A stretch of DNA of 64,000 nt from Halomonas halocynthiae DSM 14573 (GCF_000425725.1 NZ_KE384439.1:31084-95083); one strand, 5' to 3'. Shown: positions 10,888-19,341, counted from the first letter of the stretch. A program made the numbers and translations. Notes: generated by a model from the letters alone, not told the origin.

Positions 10888-11209
10888 ACCCAGCCAGAGC
10901 ACTGAAGTAGAGGCTGTGTAAAAGCCCGATTTACCGGGCGATGAAGGTGGCACTTTAGCAGCGACCGTCACCGCAGTGGCTTTTGTAGGAACCCGATTTA
11001 CTGGGCGATGAAGGTGGCGCTTTAGCAGCGATCATCACCGCAGTAGCTTTTGTAGGAGCCCGATTTATCGGGCGATGAAGGTGGCGCTTTAGCGGCGGAC
11101 ATCACCGCAGTGGCTTTTGTAGGAGCCCGATTTATCGGGCGATGAAGGTGGCGCATAACGCGATTCACTCCCTTGTGCTTTTACATGGATATGCCTAAAG
11201 GAGTCTTGA
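10888..11209. other. Gene-free gap between hisD and the SbcD-like gene
   Basis: This 322-base gap has no credible reading frame. Most of it (10917-11154) is the 67-base tandem repeat array listed separately. The last 50 bases hold a good ribosome site (AAAGGAG at 11197-11203) seven bases before the next ATG. I see no clear rho-independent terminator for hisD other than the repeat hairpins themselves, which could serve as one. No clear sigma-70 promoter was found before the nuclease gene. Confidence 0.7.
10917..11154. repeat. 67-base REP-like tandem repeat, 3.5 copies
   Basis: Three complete and one partial copy of a 67-base unit lie head to tail at 10917, 10984, 11051 and 11118, with an exact 67-base period. 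Each starts TGTAGGA/TGTAAAA followed by a palindrome of the type GCCCGATTTATCGGGC, then GATGAAGGTGGCGC. A second potential hairpin pairs GATG...GCGC with GCGG...CATC. The last copy stops after 37 bases. TGTAGGAGC followed by a GC palindrome resembles the REP elements common in Pseudomonas and relatives. Copies 3 and 4 are most alike and copy 1 is the most diverged. Confidence 0.9.
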
Positions 11210-12352
11210 ATGTTGCGTTTTCTGCATACGGCGGACTGGCAGATTGGTCGCCAGTATTCGCGCTTTGATCCTGACGATGCGGCGATGTTGGCGGATGCGC
11301 GTTATGTCGCGGTGCAGCGCCTTGCTCGTCTGGCGGGGGAAGAGCAGGTGGCAGCGGTGTTAGTGGCGGGTGATATTTTTGATGCCCAGACGTTGAGTGA
11401 CCGAACTCTGCACCGCACTTTTCAGGCCATGAGCGCTTTCTCCGGCCCTTGGGTCATGCTGCCCGGCAACCACGATGCTGCCCTAGCTGAAAGTATCTGG
11501 ACCCGCGCTGAGCGTATTGGCGCCATGCCAGCTAATGTTCATCTGCTCACCACGCCTGAGGTATTTGTGCTAGAGGACGCCGGTGCCGCTATCTTGCCTG
11601 CCCCGCTGACCCAGCGTCAGACGCATCACGATTTGAGCGTTTGGTTTGATAATGCGGAAACGCATAAAGGGGCAATTCGTATCGGCCTGGCTCACGGTAG
11701 CGTGGAAGGCCAGCTGCCCGAGTCGGCAGACTCGCCCAACCCGATAGCCGCTGATCGTGCTACCACGGCAAAGCTCGACTATCTGGCGCTGGGCGACTGG
11801 CACGGCCTCAAGCGGATCAATGCGCGTACTTGGTACAGCGGCACGCCGGAGCAGGAGCGCTTTAAGGACAACGGCGCCGGGCAGGCGTTACTGGTAGAAA
11901 TTGATAGCCCTGGTGATGAACCACGGGTAACGCCTTGCGAGATCGGCCAGCATCGCTGGTATCAGTGGCAGCGCCAAATACATGTGGCATCTGATCTTGA
12001 CGCACTGCTGACTGAGCTTGCAGCGCTGCCGGCTATGTCGGTGATCGACCTGACCCTGAGTGGTGAGCTTGACCTTGCTGGCCAGCAGTGTCTGGAACAG
12101 GCGCTGGGTGCGGCGGCGGGGCGCCACCGTAGTTTGCAAACGCATTTGGGGGGGCTGGCCTTAGTGCCAACAGCGGAAGATATTGCTGCGCTGCAAGCTG
12201 ATGGTTATGTGGGCAATGTCATCAGCGAGCTACAGCAGCAACAGCAAGGTGGTGACGCTCAGGCTGACACTGCCCGTCAGGCATTAGGCATACTGGCAAG
12301 GCTGCTGGGCGATCAGCGGTCAGCAGCTGATGCCCCGGAGAGCCAGTCATGA
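11210..12352 (+). CDS. SbcD/Mre11-like metallophosphoesterase (putative DNA repair exonuclease subunit)
   Basis: The 380-residue protein has a calcineurin-type phosphoesterase domain with HTADWQIG near the N-terminus, VLVAGDIFDA, LPGNHDAA, GLAHGS and LALGDWHG. These match Mre11/SbcD motifs I-V, but motif I reads Asp-Trp-Gln instead of Asp-x-His and the last motif reads Gly-Asp-Trp-His instead of Gly-His-x-His. It is therefore likely a distinct SbcD-like/YhaO-like family. It overlaps the following SMC-like ATPase gene by ATGA, the usual nuclease-ATPase pairing. A nuclease role in DNA end processing is inferred from family and pairing, not shown. It has a strong AAGGAG ribosome site. Confidence 0.85.
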   Translation: MLRFLHTADWQIGRQYSRFDPDDAAMLADARYVAVQRLARLAGEEQVAAVLVAGDIFDAQTLSDRTLHRTFQAMSAFSGPWVMLPGNHDAALAESIWTRAERIGAMPANVHLLTTPEVFVLEDAGAAILPAPLTQRQTHHDLSVWFDNAETHKGAIRIGLAHGSVEGQLPESADSPNPIAADRATTAKLDYLALGDWHGLKRINARTWYSGTPEQERFKDNGAGQALLVEIDSPGDEPRVTPCEIGQHRWYQWQRQIHVASDLDALLTELAALPAMSVIDLTLSGELDLAGQQCLEQALGAAAGRHRSLQTHLGGLALVPTAEDIAALQADGYVGNVISELQQQQQGGDAQADTARQALGILARLLGDQRSAADAPESQS

Positions 12353-15012
12353 GGCTGACGCATGTTCGTGTAGAGAATTTTCAGCAGTTTCGCACTCCGT
12401 TGGAAATTAACGACCTTGATGACGGTATCAACCTGTTTGTTGGCCCCAATGAGTCCGGCAAGAGCACGTTGGTACGTGCTATCCGCGCGGCGTTTTTCGA
12501 ACGCTACAAAACGCGTACGCTGGTTGACTTACAGCCTTGGGGTGACTCATCGGCGGCTCCGGAGGTGTCGTTGGCGTTTGAGTGGCAAGGTAAACACTGG
12601 ACGCTGAATAAGCGCTTTTTACAGCGCCAGCGTAGTGACCTTACCAGCGGCGGCGAACACTACAGTGGTGATGAAGCGGATGACCGGTTAGCTGAGCTGT
12701 TGGGGTATGACATTCCTGGCCGAGGAGCAAGCAAAGCTGAGCACTGGGGAATTCCTGGCCTGCTATGGGTGGAGCAGGGTGCGGTGCAGGAAATGCGTGA
12801 GCCGGTGGGGCATGCCGGAGGACACCTGCAATCGGCGCTGAGTCAGAGCCTGGGTGACGCCTTGGGCGATATTGCCAGTAGCAGTGGTGATGCGCTGATA
12901 GCCAGCGTAGAGCGTGAGCGCGGCGAGCTGCTCACTGCTACTGGTAGGCCGACGGGTGAGTTGCGTGACGTTCAGCAGCAGTGTGACGCTCATGCCTCCG
13001 AGCTGACCAAGCTTGATGGGCAGGTCGAACAATACCATGAGCGGGTCGATCGCCTGGGTGAGTTGCAACGCCTGCAAAAAGATATTGATGCTGCGCGGCC
13101 TTGGGAGGAACAGCAGGAAAAAGCTAGACTCGGCCAACAGCAACTGGATGAGGTGCACAAGTTGCAAGCGCTTCAGGCGCAGCAGCGCCACCAGTTGGAA
13201 ACCTGCCAGCGCAACCTGCAGATATACCGGCAGCAGTTGCAGGGTTTTGACAACGAGGCTCAGCAGCTGGAAAAACGCCTCAAGGCCCGGGAGCAGGCCA
13301 GGCTGGAGCTCAGCCAGTATGAAGCGGCTACCTCTGGGGTGGAGCAGCGCATCAGTGGTGCCCGGGCAGCTTACGAGGCTGCTAAAGCACAGTATCAGAT
13401 GGCGCGTAGTCAGGCGCGTCGCCAGTCGCTGGAGCAGGACAGCCAGCGCCTGATAACAGAAATCGATCAACTCAGTCGCAACCTTGACAGTGCCCGTGAG
13501 CTGAGTGAGTCCCAGCGTCTGTTGGCCGAGCAGCGTCAGCGTTGCCGAGTCGATGAAAAGCAGCTGATACGTCTACAGAAGTTGGAGCAGGCGCTGGGTG
13601 AGCTGGGAATCCGCCGAGAGGCGCTGGCGACTCGGCTACGTTATTCGCTGGAAGCGGATCAGCAGCTGATGCTTGACGAGGAGCCCCTGAGCGGGACCGG
13701 TGAGCAACTGCTGGTAGCACCTGGCGAGATCCGTATTCCCCGTGTTGGTACGCTGATTATCAAGCCCGGTGGGAGTGATGTCAGCGAGCTGGTACGTCAG
13801 CAGCAGCGTTTGGCTGATGAGCGTGATGATCTGCTAAAGCGGCTGGGAATTAGTGATCTTGCCAGCGCCCAGGCGCAGGCGCGTCGTGCCGAGCAACTTA
13901 AGCAGCAGGCTCAGCAGCAGCAAGCTCGGCTGGAAGGACTGGCGCCCAGTGGTGTCGAGGCGTTGGAGGCTCAGCAACAACTGGCTATTGGTCGCCGTGA
14001 CACTCTGGACGCTGAACTCGCTGCGTTACCCGTTGCATCGGAAAACGGTAGTGTGCCAAACGAAAGTCAGGCTCAGGCGACGCTGGATAACGTTGAGCAA
14101 CAGCTTAAGGCTGCGGAGCAGGCTGCTACCGATCATGCTGGCAAGCTGGGGCTGGCACGACAGGCGCTGCGTACGGCGGATGCTGAGTGGCAGCGTCAGT
14201 ACGATGATATCAATGCTCCTGATCGTCAGCAGCGTAAATCGCAAGTGACTGATGCGCTGCTAGAGCTCAAAGCCGAGGCTGAACAGCTGGAGGCGGCGCT
14301 GAAAAAGCGTCAGCATGAGATCGAGGCGGCTAATCCCGAGGTGCTGGAGCAGGACGTTAAACGCTTTACTCGGGCCGCTGATTCCTTGCGGCAGCAGGCG
14401 TCTGCGCGCGCTGCTGAGATCAATGATCTGCAGGCGCGGCTGGAAACGCTGGGGGCCCAGGGGCTTGAGGAGAAGCGTGAGGAAATACGCCTAGTTTATC
14501 AACGCCAGCAACGCCGACAAGCCGAGCTGGAGCAGCGCAGTGAAGCGCTGGATTTGCTGCTTGAGTTGCTTAAGTCTGAACGTCAGGCGGTTACTCGTCG
14601 TTTGCAGGCGCCGCTGCAAAAGCACCTTAACCGCTACCTGAGGCTGTTATTTCCTGGTGCCGAACTTAGTGTGGATGATGACTTGAGGCCCAGCACCCTG
14701 ATTCGTCAAGGCGCAAGTCAGCCGCAGCGGGACGACCTGGAGGCGCTGAGTTTTGGCGCTCGCGAGCAGATGGGGCTGGTTACTCGCCTTGCTTACGCTG
14801 ACCTGCTGCAGGATGCTGGACGGCCGACCCTGATCATTCTTGACGATGCACTGGTTCACTGCGATCAAGCGCGCCGTGAACAGATGAAGCGCATTTTGTT
14901 TGATGCGGCTCAGCGTCATCAGATACTGCTGTTCACCTGTCATCCGGAAAACTGGCAAGATCTGGGCGCCGTGCCGCGCGATATGCTATCTCTCAGGCGA
15001 GACTGTGACTGA
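12349..15012 (+). CDS. SbcC/Rad50-like SMC-type ATPase (YhaN-like)
   Basis: The 887-residue protein has an ABC-type ATPase split between its two ends: Walker A VGPNESGKST (31-40) at the N-terminus, and signature LSFGAREQMGLVTRLA (about 799-815) and Walker B TLIILDDALVHCD (about 827-839) at the C-terminus. Between them lies long Gln/Glu/Arg-rich coiled coil (about 190-420 and 480-750). There is no CxxC zinc hook. Instead, a short beta-rich stretch (about 431-479, ending IIKPGGSDVSELV) interrupts the coil. It is smaller than SbcC (about 1050). It probably works with the upstream phosphoesterase in DNA repair; an anti-phage role is possible but has no direct support. Confidence 0.85.
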   Translation: MRLTHVRVENFQQFRTPLEINDLDDGINLFVGPNESGKSTLVRAIRAAFFERYKTRTLVDLQPWGDSSAAPEVSLAFEWQGKHWTLNKRFLQRQRSDLTSGGEHYSGDEADDRLAELLGYDIPGRGASKAEHWGIPGLLWVEQGAVQEMREPVGHAGGHLQSALSQSLGDALGDIASSSGDALIASVERERGELLTATGRPTGELRDVQQQCDAHASELTKLDGQVEQYHERVDRLGELQRLQKDIDAARPWEEQQEKARLGQQQLDEVHKLQALQAQQRHQLETCQRNLQIYRQQLQGFDNEAQQLEKRLKAREQARLELSQYEAATSGVEQRISGARAAYEAAKAQYQMARSQARRQSLEQDSQRLITEIDQLSRNLDSARELSESQRLLAEQRQRCRVDEKQLIRLQKLEQALGELGIRREALATRLRYSLEADQQLMLDEEPLSGTGEQLLVAPGEIRIPRVGTLIIKPGGSDVSELVRQQQRLADERDDLLKRLGISDLASAQAQARRAEQLKQQAQQQQARLEGLAPSGVEALEAQQQLAIGRRDTLDAELAALPVASENGSVPNESQAQATLDNVEQQLKAAEQAATDHAGKLGLARQALRTADAEWQRQYDDINAPDRQQRKSQVTDALLELKAEAEQLEAALKKRQHEIEAANPEVLEQDVKRFTRAADSLRQQASARAAEINDLQARLETLGAQGLEEKREEIRLVYQRQQRRQAELEQRSEALDLLLELLKSERQAVTRRLQAPLQKHLNRYLRLLFPGAELSVDDDLRPSTLIRQGASQPQRDDLEALSFGAREQMGLVTRLAYADLLQDAGRPTLIILDDALVHCDQARREQMKRILFDAAQRHQILLFTCHPENWQDLGAVPRDMLSLRRDCD

Positions 15013-15043
15013 GCGGTGACTGAGCAGCCAGAGGCTAGCGGTT

Positions 15044-16318
15044 CTACTCAGCGTCGTCTGAGCCTGTTGTTAGCCTGGCTGGGATCGGGCGCTCGGCCAC
15101 ATCAAGCGTGGTGTCCATACGTTCTCCGCCTCGTATAATACTGATGGGAATTTGAGAGCCCGGTTTGACCGCTGCGATATCGGTCATGGTGCGGCTAGGG
15201 TCGATAGTTGAGCTGCCGTTAATTTCCAGAATAATATCGCCAGGCAGTAACCCCGCTTTATCAGCCGGGCCGCCAGGGGCAACGCCTGCAATAATAACGC
15301 CGGCATGGTCTTCCAGGCCGAATGAGGCAGCTAGCTCCGGATAAAGCTCTTGAGCTTCAATGCCCAGCCAGCCACGAATGACTCGGCCCTGGGTGATAAT
15401 TTCCTCCAAAATACTGCGTGCCAGGTTGGTCGGGATGGCAAAGCCAATACCTTGCGAGCCACCAGTGCGTGAGAAAATAGCGGTATTAATGCCTACCAGG
15501 CTGCCTTCAGGGTTGATCAGTGCTCCGCCAGAATTGCCCGGGTTAATGGCTGCGTCGGTTTGAATGAAATCCTCATAGGCGGTCAGGCCTAGGTGGTTGC
15601 GTCCAGTGGCACTGATAATGCCCATCGTCACGGTTTGCCCAAAGCCGAATGGGTTGCCAATAGCGAGAGAAATATCACCGACAGCTGTTTGTGAGGAGTC
15701 TGTCAGTTTGATGACGGGTAAGTTCTCAAGATCAATGCGCAGCACCGCCAAGTCACTTTCAGGGTCGGTGCCAATAACCTCTGCCAGCGTTTTACGACCG
15801 TCGCGCAGTGCAACTTGGATCTGGTCTGCATCGTTAACAACGTGGTGGTTGGTCAGGACGTAGCCGTCATCGCTAACAATCACACCAGAGCCTAGGCTGG
15901 AAAGCATGCGCTGACGACTGGGCGGGTTGTCGCCATGGCTGTCGCCATAAAACTGTTCAAAAAAAGGGTCTGACAGCATGGGGTGAGATTTACGCTCCAC
16001 TTCCCGTGACGAGTAGACATTGACCACCGCAGGAGCTGCTATTTCTACCGCGTCGGCATAGCTGACGGGGCCTTGGTTGCGCTTGATGGGGGGGGCTTGG
16101 TGTAGCTCGGGCGCGGGGCGTGATATTGCTTCGTTGCCTAGGGTGTCAGCGGCTTGCTGTGCTGGCTCGCTTATTTTGGGGGGAACTGTTTGCGGCGGTG
16201 TCTGTGGTTGATGTTCTGACACCGTACGGCCAAGTAAGGCGGGAAAGGTGTTGAGTAGTACAAGCGCAATCAGCAGGCCGATAATGACGGGCAGTAAATA
16301 AGAGAGGAAGCGCTGCAT
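15044..16318 (-). CDS. algW: Periplasmic DegS/AlgW-type serine protease
   Basis: Membrane-anchored HtrA-family protease that in relatives cleaves an anti-sigma factor (RseA/MucA) when outer-membrane proteins misfold, releasing sigma-E/AlgU. I start it at the ATG at 16316-16318 (424 residues) because AAGGA precedes it and the product begins with the anchor helix FLSYLLPVIIGLLIALVLL; a 23-codon longer frame has no support. A Pro-rich linker (about 40-85) precedes the protease domain with triad His (LTNHHVV), Asp (DPESDLAVLR) and Ser (PGNSGGAL). One PDZ domain follows. One PDZ plus an anchor separates it from DegP/DegQ, which carry two. It may equally be called degS. Confidence 0.88.
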   Translation of the reverse strand: MQRFLSYLLPVIIGLLIALVLLNTFPALLGRTVSEHQPQTPPQTVPPKISEPAQQAADTLGNEAISRPAPELHQAPPIKRNQGPVSYADAVEIAAPAVVNVYSSREVERKSHPMLSDPFFEQFYGDSHGDNPPSRQRMLSSLGSGVIVSDDGYVLTNHHVVNDADQIQVALRDGRKTLAEVIGTDPESDLAVLRIDLENLPVIKLTDSSQTAVGDISLAIGNPFGFGQTVTMGIISATGRNHLGLTAYEDFIQTDAAINPGNSGGALINPEGSLVGINTAIFSRTGGSQGIGFAIPTNLARSILEEIITQGRVIRGWLGIEAQELYPELAASFGLEDHAGVIIAGVAPGGPADKAGLLPGDIILEINGSSTIDPSRTMTDIAAVKPGSQIPISIIRGGERMDTTLDVAERPIPARLTTGSDDAE

Positions 16319-16474
16319 TTCACGGTATTCCTTGTCACTGGTATATGAGTAACGCAACTTGGCCAGGCGCGTTCGCTGTGCCCGCAAGGGGCGGGTAGAA
16401 TGCTGCTGGTAGATTGGCGCTGAACATTTTCGTCAAGTGTAACATTTTCACCCCCGATTGCGTCTGGAGGCATG

Positions 16475-17236
16475 ATGATCAGCTGTGATGAGTTAGTCGC
16501 CGCTTGCAACCAGCGGCTGAGTCCTGAGCGTTTTAAGGATTATACCTTGAACGGTCTGCAAGTTGAGGGTCGCCAACGGGTGGCTCGTGTAATGAGTGGT
16601 GTGACAGCCTGCCAGGAGCTGCTGGATGAGGCGGTTGCTTGGCAGGCGGACCTTGTGCTGGTGCATCATGGGTTTTTCTGGAAAAACGAGCCGGTGGCGG
16701 TCACGGGAATGAAACGTCGGCGGCTGGCCTCACTGCTGAATCACGATATCGGCTTGCTGGCGTATCACTTACCGTTGGACGCGCACCCTGAGTTAGGCAA
16801 TAACGTGCTGTTAGGGCAGCATTTGGGCTTTAACGTAGCGGGCTGCTTGGATGATGAGACAGGGCTTGGCTTGCTATGGCATGGCGAGCTGTCTTCTCCG
16901 ATGCGACCAGATGAGCTGGCTGCGCGGGTGGGCGAACGGCTGGATCGTACTGCGCTATTGATTGACGCACCCGAAGGGCGTGAGGTTCGCCGTGTCGCCT
17001 GGTGTACCGGAGGGGCGCAGGACATGATTACGGCGGCGGCAGAGGCGGGAGTGGATGCATTCATTTCTGGTGAGATTTCTGAGCGTACTACCCACCTGGC
17101 TCGAGAGCTAGGGGTTCATTATCTGGCTGCAGGCCATCATGCGACAGAGCGTTACGGTGTCCGTGCATTAGGGCAGTGGCTGGGTGACACATTTGGTGTT
17201 GAGCACCGCTTTGTGGATATCGATAATCCAGCGTGA
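16475..17236 (+). CDS. NIF3/YbgI-family metal-dependent hydrolase-like protein
   Basis: A 253-residue member of the NIF3 (DUF34, GTP cyclohydrolase I type 2-like) family, widely conserved, forming ring hexamers with a di-metal site; its cellular function is not settled. Metal-binding patterns visible are LVHHGFFW, YHLPLDAHPELGNN and the C-terminal SGEISERTTHLAREL with YLAAGHHATER. Tandem ATGs at 16472 and 16475 follow GGAGG; the second has the better spacing. It is divergent from the algW-like gene, as in Pseudomonas. Confidence 0.93.
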   Translation: MISCDELVAACNQRLSPERFKDYTLNGLQVEGRQRVARVMSGVTACQELLDEAVAWQADLVLVHHGFFWKNEPVAVTGMKRRRLASLLNHDIGLLAYHLPLDAHPELGNNVLLGQHLGFNVAGCLDDETGLGLLWHGELSSPMRPDELAARVGERLDRTALLIDAPEGREVRRVAWCTGGAQDMITAAAEAGVDAFISGEISERTTHLARELGVHYLAAGHHATERYGVRALGQWLGDTFGVEHRFVDIDNPA

Positions 17237-17287
17237 GCCGTTTTCATTGAGTCGTTATCAACAGCAGGCCGAGCCGAGCGCGACTCT

Positions 17288-17313
17288 CCTCGCTGCCTGA
17301 ATGGGCAGCGAGG
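17288..17313. terminator. Possible bidirectional terminator hairpin
   Basis: A perfect 10-base-pair stem (CCTCGCTGCC / GGCAGCGAGG) with a six-base loop lies between the convergent NIF3 and zapG genes. Neither strand has a following T-run, so it is a weak or factor-dependent terminator, or a 3'-end protecting hairpin. Confidence 0.55.
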
Positions 17314-17340
17314 GTTGTCAGCTAGCACATACTGATTCGG

Positions 17341-17781
17341 TTAGTGGCTGGCCGTTTGCTGCTGGGGTGGCTCAGTAGGCGCTTTCTTTAAGCCGAAATC
17401 TTCCGATAGCGTGCCGCTGTTGCCGTCGGCATAATCGCGCGGCGTGTGCAGCTTGTTGTTTTCATGGCTAGCTTCGTGGGTTGCTGCTAAGTCTGTCGGT
17501 TGCTGTGGTATGCCTAATCGGACACCCGCCTCGTTAGCCTCTTGTACCAGCGCTTGGCTCTCGCGGCTGATTGTCTGGGCCATGTTGGTAAGGCGTTCGA
17601 CGTGCCCGCTTAGCCCCGAGTGCATTTCACTGAGCTCGCGTTCCTTGTCGGCAAGGCGCTGGCGCAGTCGCTGGGATTGGCGGGTGCCAGAGCTGAGCAG
17701 GTGGTACCCCAAGGCACCGATGCCGCTGCCAGCAACGAGGCAGGCGATGATCAGTACAATATTGATGTTGCTTTCTTCCAC
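17341..17781 (-). CDS. zapG: Z-ring associated protein ZapG (YhcB, DUF1043)
   Basis: Small inner-membrane protein linked to cell division and envelope growth in E. coli. The 146 residues have one N-terminal membrane segment (about 6-28, NIVLIIACLVAGSGIGALGY), a coiled-coil region (RLRQRLADKERELSEMHSGL) and a Pro/Gln-rich C-terminal tail. The start is a GTG at 17781 with AGGAG seven bases upstream. Gene order zapE-zapG-protease matches the E. coli arrangement. It is divergent from zapE. Confidence 0.88.
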   Translation of the reverse strand: MEESNINIVLIIACLVAGSGIGALGYHLLSSGTRQSQRLRQRLADKERELSEMHSGLSGHVERLTNMAQTISRESQALVQEANEAGVRLGIPQQPTDLAATHEASHENNKLHTPRDYADGNSGTLSEDFGLKKAPTEPPQQQTASH

Positions 17782-17844
17782 GGTTTACTCCTGAGGTGTC
17801 GATCATAGTGGCTACGGAGGTCACTCGGTGAACTCGGGTTGGCT

Positions 17845-17875
17845 ATTATAGTGCGGACACTGGCCATAGGGTCAA
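17845..17875 (-). promoter_or_regulatory. Predicted sigma-70 promoter for zapG
   Basis: On the minus strand, TTGACC (17870-17875) and a perfect TATAAT (17845-17850) are separated by 19 bases, slightly longer than ideal. The predicted transcript starts about 55 bases before the zapG GTG codon. Confidence 0.5.
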
Positions 17876-17953
17876 CGCTGAATGAACAATGCGAAGGGTG
17901 AGTAGGAAGCGTATGATATGTGCCTTTTGAAGCAATGAGCAGGGTTGGCGTTA

Positions 17954-19144
17954 ATGGACAACAGTGTGAATCCTGAAGCCTCGGCGTTACACCGCCCTTT
18001 GACGCCGCGACAGCGTTTTGAGGCAGACTTGGCGCGTGATGGTTTTGTGCGTGATGCCGCTCAAGAAAGAGCCGTTAGCCATTTGCAAAGGCTGTATGAC
18101 GAGTTGGTCGCAGCGCCAGCAGAACGTAAAAAAACAACGCTACCTGTTCGGCCGGTGACTTCGTTGCTGCGCGGTTTTCTGGGGCGACAGCAACAACAGG
18201 ATGCCGTTACGTCTTCGCGTCTTCCCGAGATTTCAGGGTTATATTTCTGGGGTGGTGTGGGGCGCGGGAAAACGTATTTGATGGACTGCTTTTACGAGTC
18301 GTTGCCGTTTGAGCAGAAAATGCGTACCCACTTTCACCGTTTTATGCAGCGTGTTCACGCAGAGCTGGAAAATTTCAAAGGCCAGAATAACCCGCTGCAG
18401 CTGGTGGCTCAGCGTTTTTCTGAAGAAGCGCGAGTGATTTGTTTTGACGAGTTTTTCGTCAGCGATATTACCGATGCAATGATTTTGGCAAACTTGCTGG
18501 ACGCGTTGTTCGCTCGGAATGTGGTGCTGGTGGCAACCTCTAATATCGAGCCGGAAAACCTCTATCGTGACGGGTTGCAGCGCACGAGCTTCCTGCCTGC
18601 TATTGCATTGCTCGAAGAGCATTGCGATGTTGTTAATGTTGACTCTGGTGTGGACTATCGCTTGAGGGCGCTTGAGCGGGCCAAGATTTTTTATACGCCG
18701 TTGGATGAGTCTGCAGAGCGTGAAATGGCGCGGAGCTTCCAGGAAGTGGCCGGCACAGTGGGGCAGCGAGAGATTGATATTGAGATAAATCAGCGCAAAT
18801 TACACGCACGTCGTCTGAGTGATGACGTGGCGTGGTTTGAGTTTAGCGAGCTATGTGACGGCCCGCGTAGCCAGAATGATTACATTGAGCTGGCGCGCCG
18901 GTTTGGCAGCGTACTGGTTTCAAATGTACCGCGAATGCGGGCAGGTCAAGATGATCAGGCCAGGCGCTTCATTGATCTGGTTGATGAGTTCTATGATCGC
19001 GGCGTCAAGTTGTTGATGTCTGCAGAGGTTGCTATTAACGAGTTGTATGCTGATGGGCGGCTAGAGTTTGAGTTTCAACGCACGTTGTCGCGGCTGTTGG
19101 AAATGCAATCGCGAAGCTACCTGTCGCAGCCGCACAGGCCTTGA
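17954..19144 (+). CDS. zapE: Cell division ATPase ZapE (AFG1-like)
   Basis: P-loop ATPase of the AFG1/ZapE family, which in E. coli joins the Z-ring late in division and is needed under stress. From the ATG at 17954 it has 396 residues. Walker A GGVGRGKT lies at about 100-107, Walker B is VICFDEFFVSD, and the sensor region reads VLVATSNIEPENLY; the pattern LPAIALLEEHCDVVNVDSGVDYR is split across the domain end. A TTG three codons upstream is a weaker start. Confidence 0.95.
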   Translation: MDNSVNPEASALHRPLTPRQRFEADLARDGFVRDAAQERAVSHLQRLYDELVAAPAERKKTTLPVRPVTSLLRGFLGRQQQQDAVTSSRLPEISGLYFWGGVGRGKTYLMDCFYESLPFEQKMRTHFHRFMQRVHAELENFKGQNNPLQLVAQRFSEEARVICFDEFFVSDITDAMILANLLDALFARNVVLVATSNIEPENLYRDGLQRTSFLPAIALLEEHCDVVNVDSGVDYRLRALERAKIFYTPLDESAEREMARSFQEVAGTVGQREIDIEINQRKLHARRLSDDVAWFEFSELCDGPRSQNDYIELARRFGSVLVSNVPRMRAGQDDQARRFIDLVDEFYDRGVKLLMSAEVAINELYADGRLEFEFQRTLSRLLEMQSRSYLSQPHRP

Positions 19145-19187
19145 TGCACGCAGACCTGGTGAGTGGCGCGTTAATGCATGTAGGTCG

Positions 19188-19216
19188 TTGATCAAGGCGA
19201 TGCGTTAATGTAGAAT
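19188..19216 (+). promoter_or_regulatory. Predicted sigma-70 promoter for rplM-rpsI
   Basis: TTGATC (19188-19193) and TAGAAT (19211-19216) lie exactly 17 bases apart, about 125 bases before the rplM start. The GC-rich GCGC after the -10 element resembles a stringent discriminator, fitting a ribosomal protein operon. Confidence 0.6.
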
Positions 19217-19222
19217 GCGCGC

Positions 19223-19341
19223 TCGCTGTACCGTTGTCACTACTGAGCGAAGTTGGTCGGTGGTTGGCAACCAAGAAAAATAGGGATGGCCCCGTCATTT
19301 CTGGCGTAAGGGCCCAATGCATTATTTTTGGTGATTCACAC
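19223..19341 (+). promoter_or_regulatory. rplM mRNA leader (possible L13 autoregulatory region)
   Basis: About 119 bases of untranslated leader are predicted between the promoter and the rplM ATG. It can form a short hairpin at GGTTGGCAACC and another between GGCCCC and GGGCCC. In E. coli, L13 represses its own mRNA through the leader; a similar role here is inferred only from position and structure. Confidence 0.4.

Noticed and set aside
10917..11154. Regularly spaced repeats as a CRISPR array
   Set aside because: The whole 67-base unit repeats, including what would be spacers, and no cas genes are near. It is a direct tandem repeat.
12763..13470. 235-codon open frame on the minus strand
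   Set aside because: It lies opposite the coiled-coil part of the SbcC-like gene; Gln-rich repeats (CAG/CTG) keep the opposite strand open. Leu-rich product without family features.
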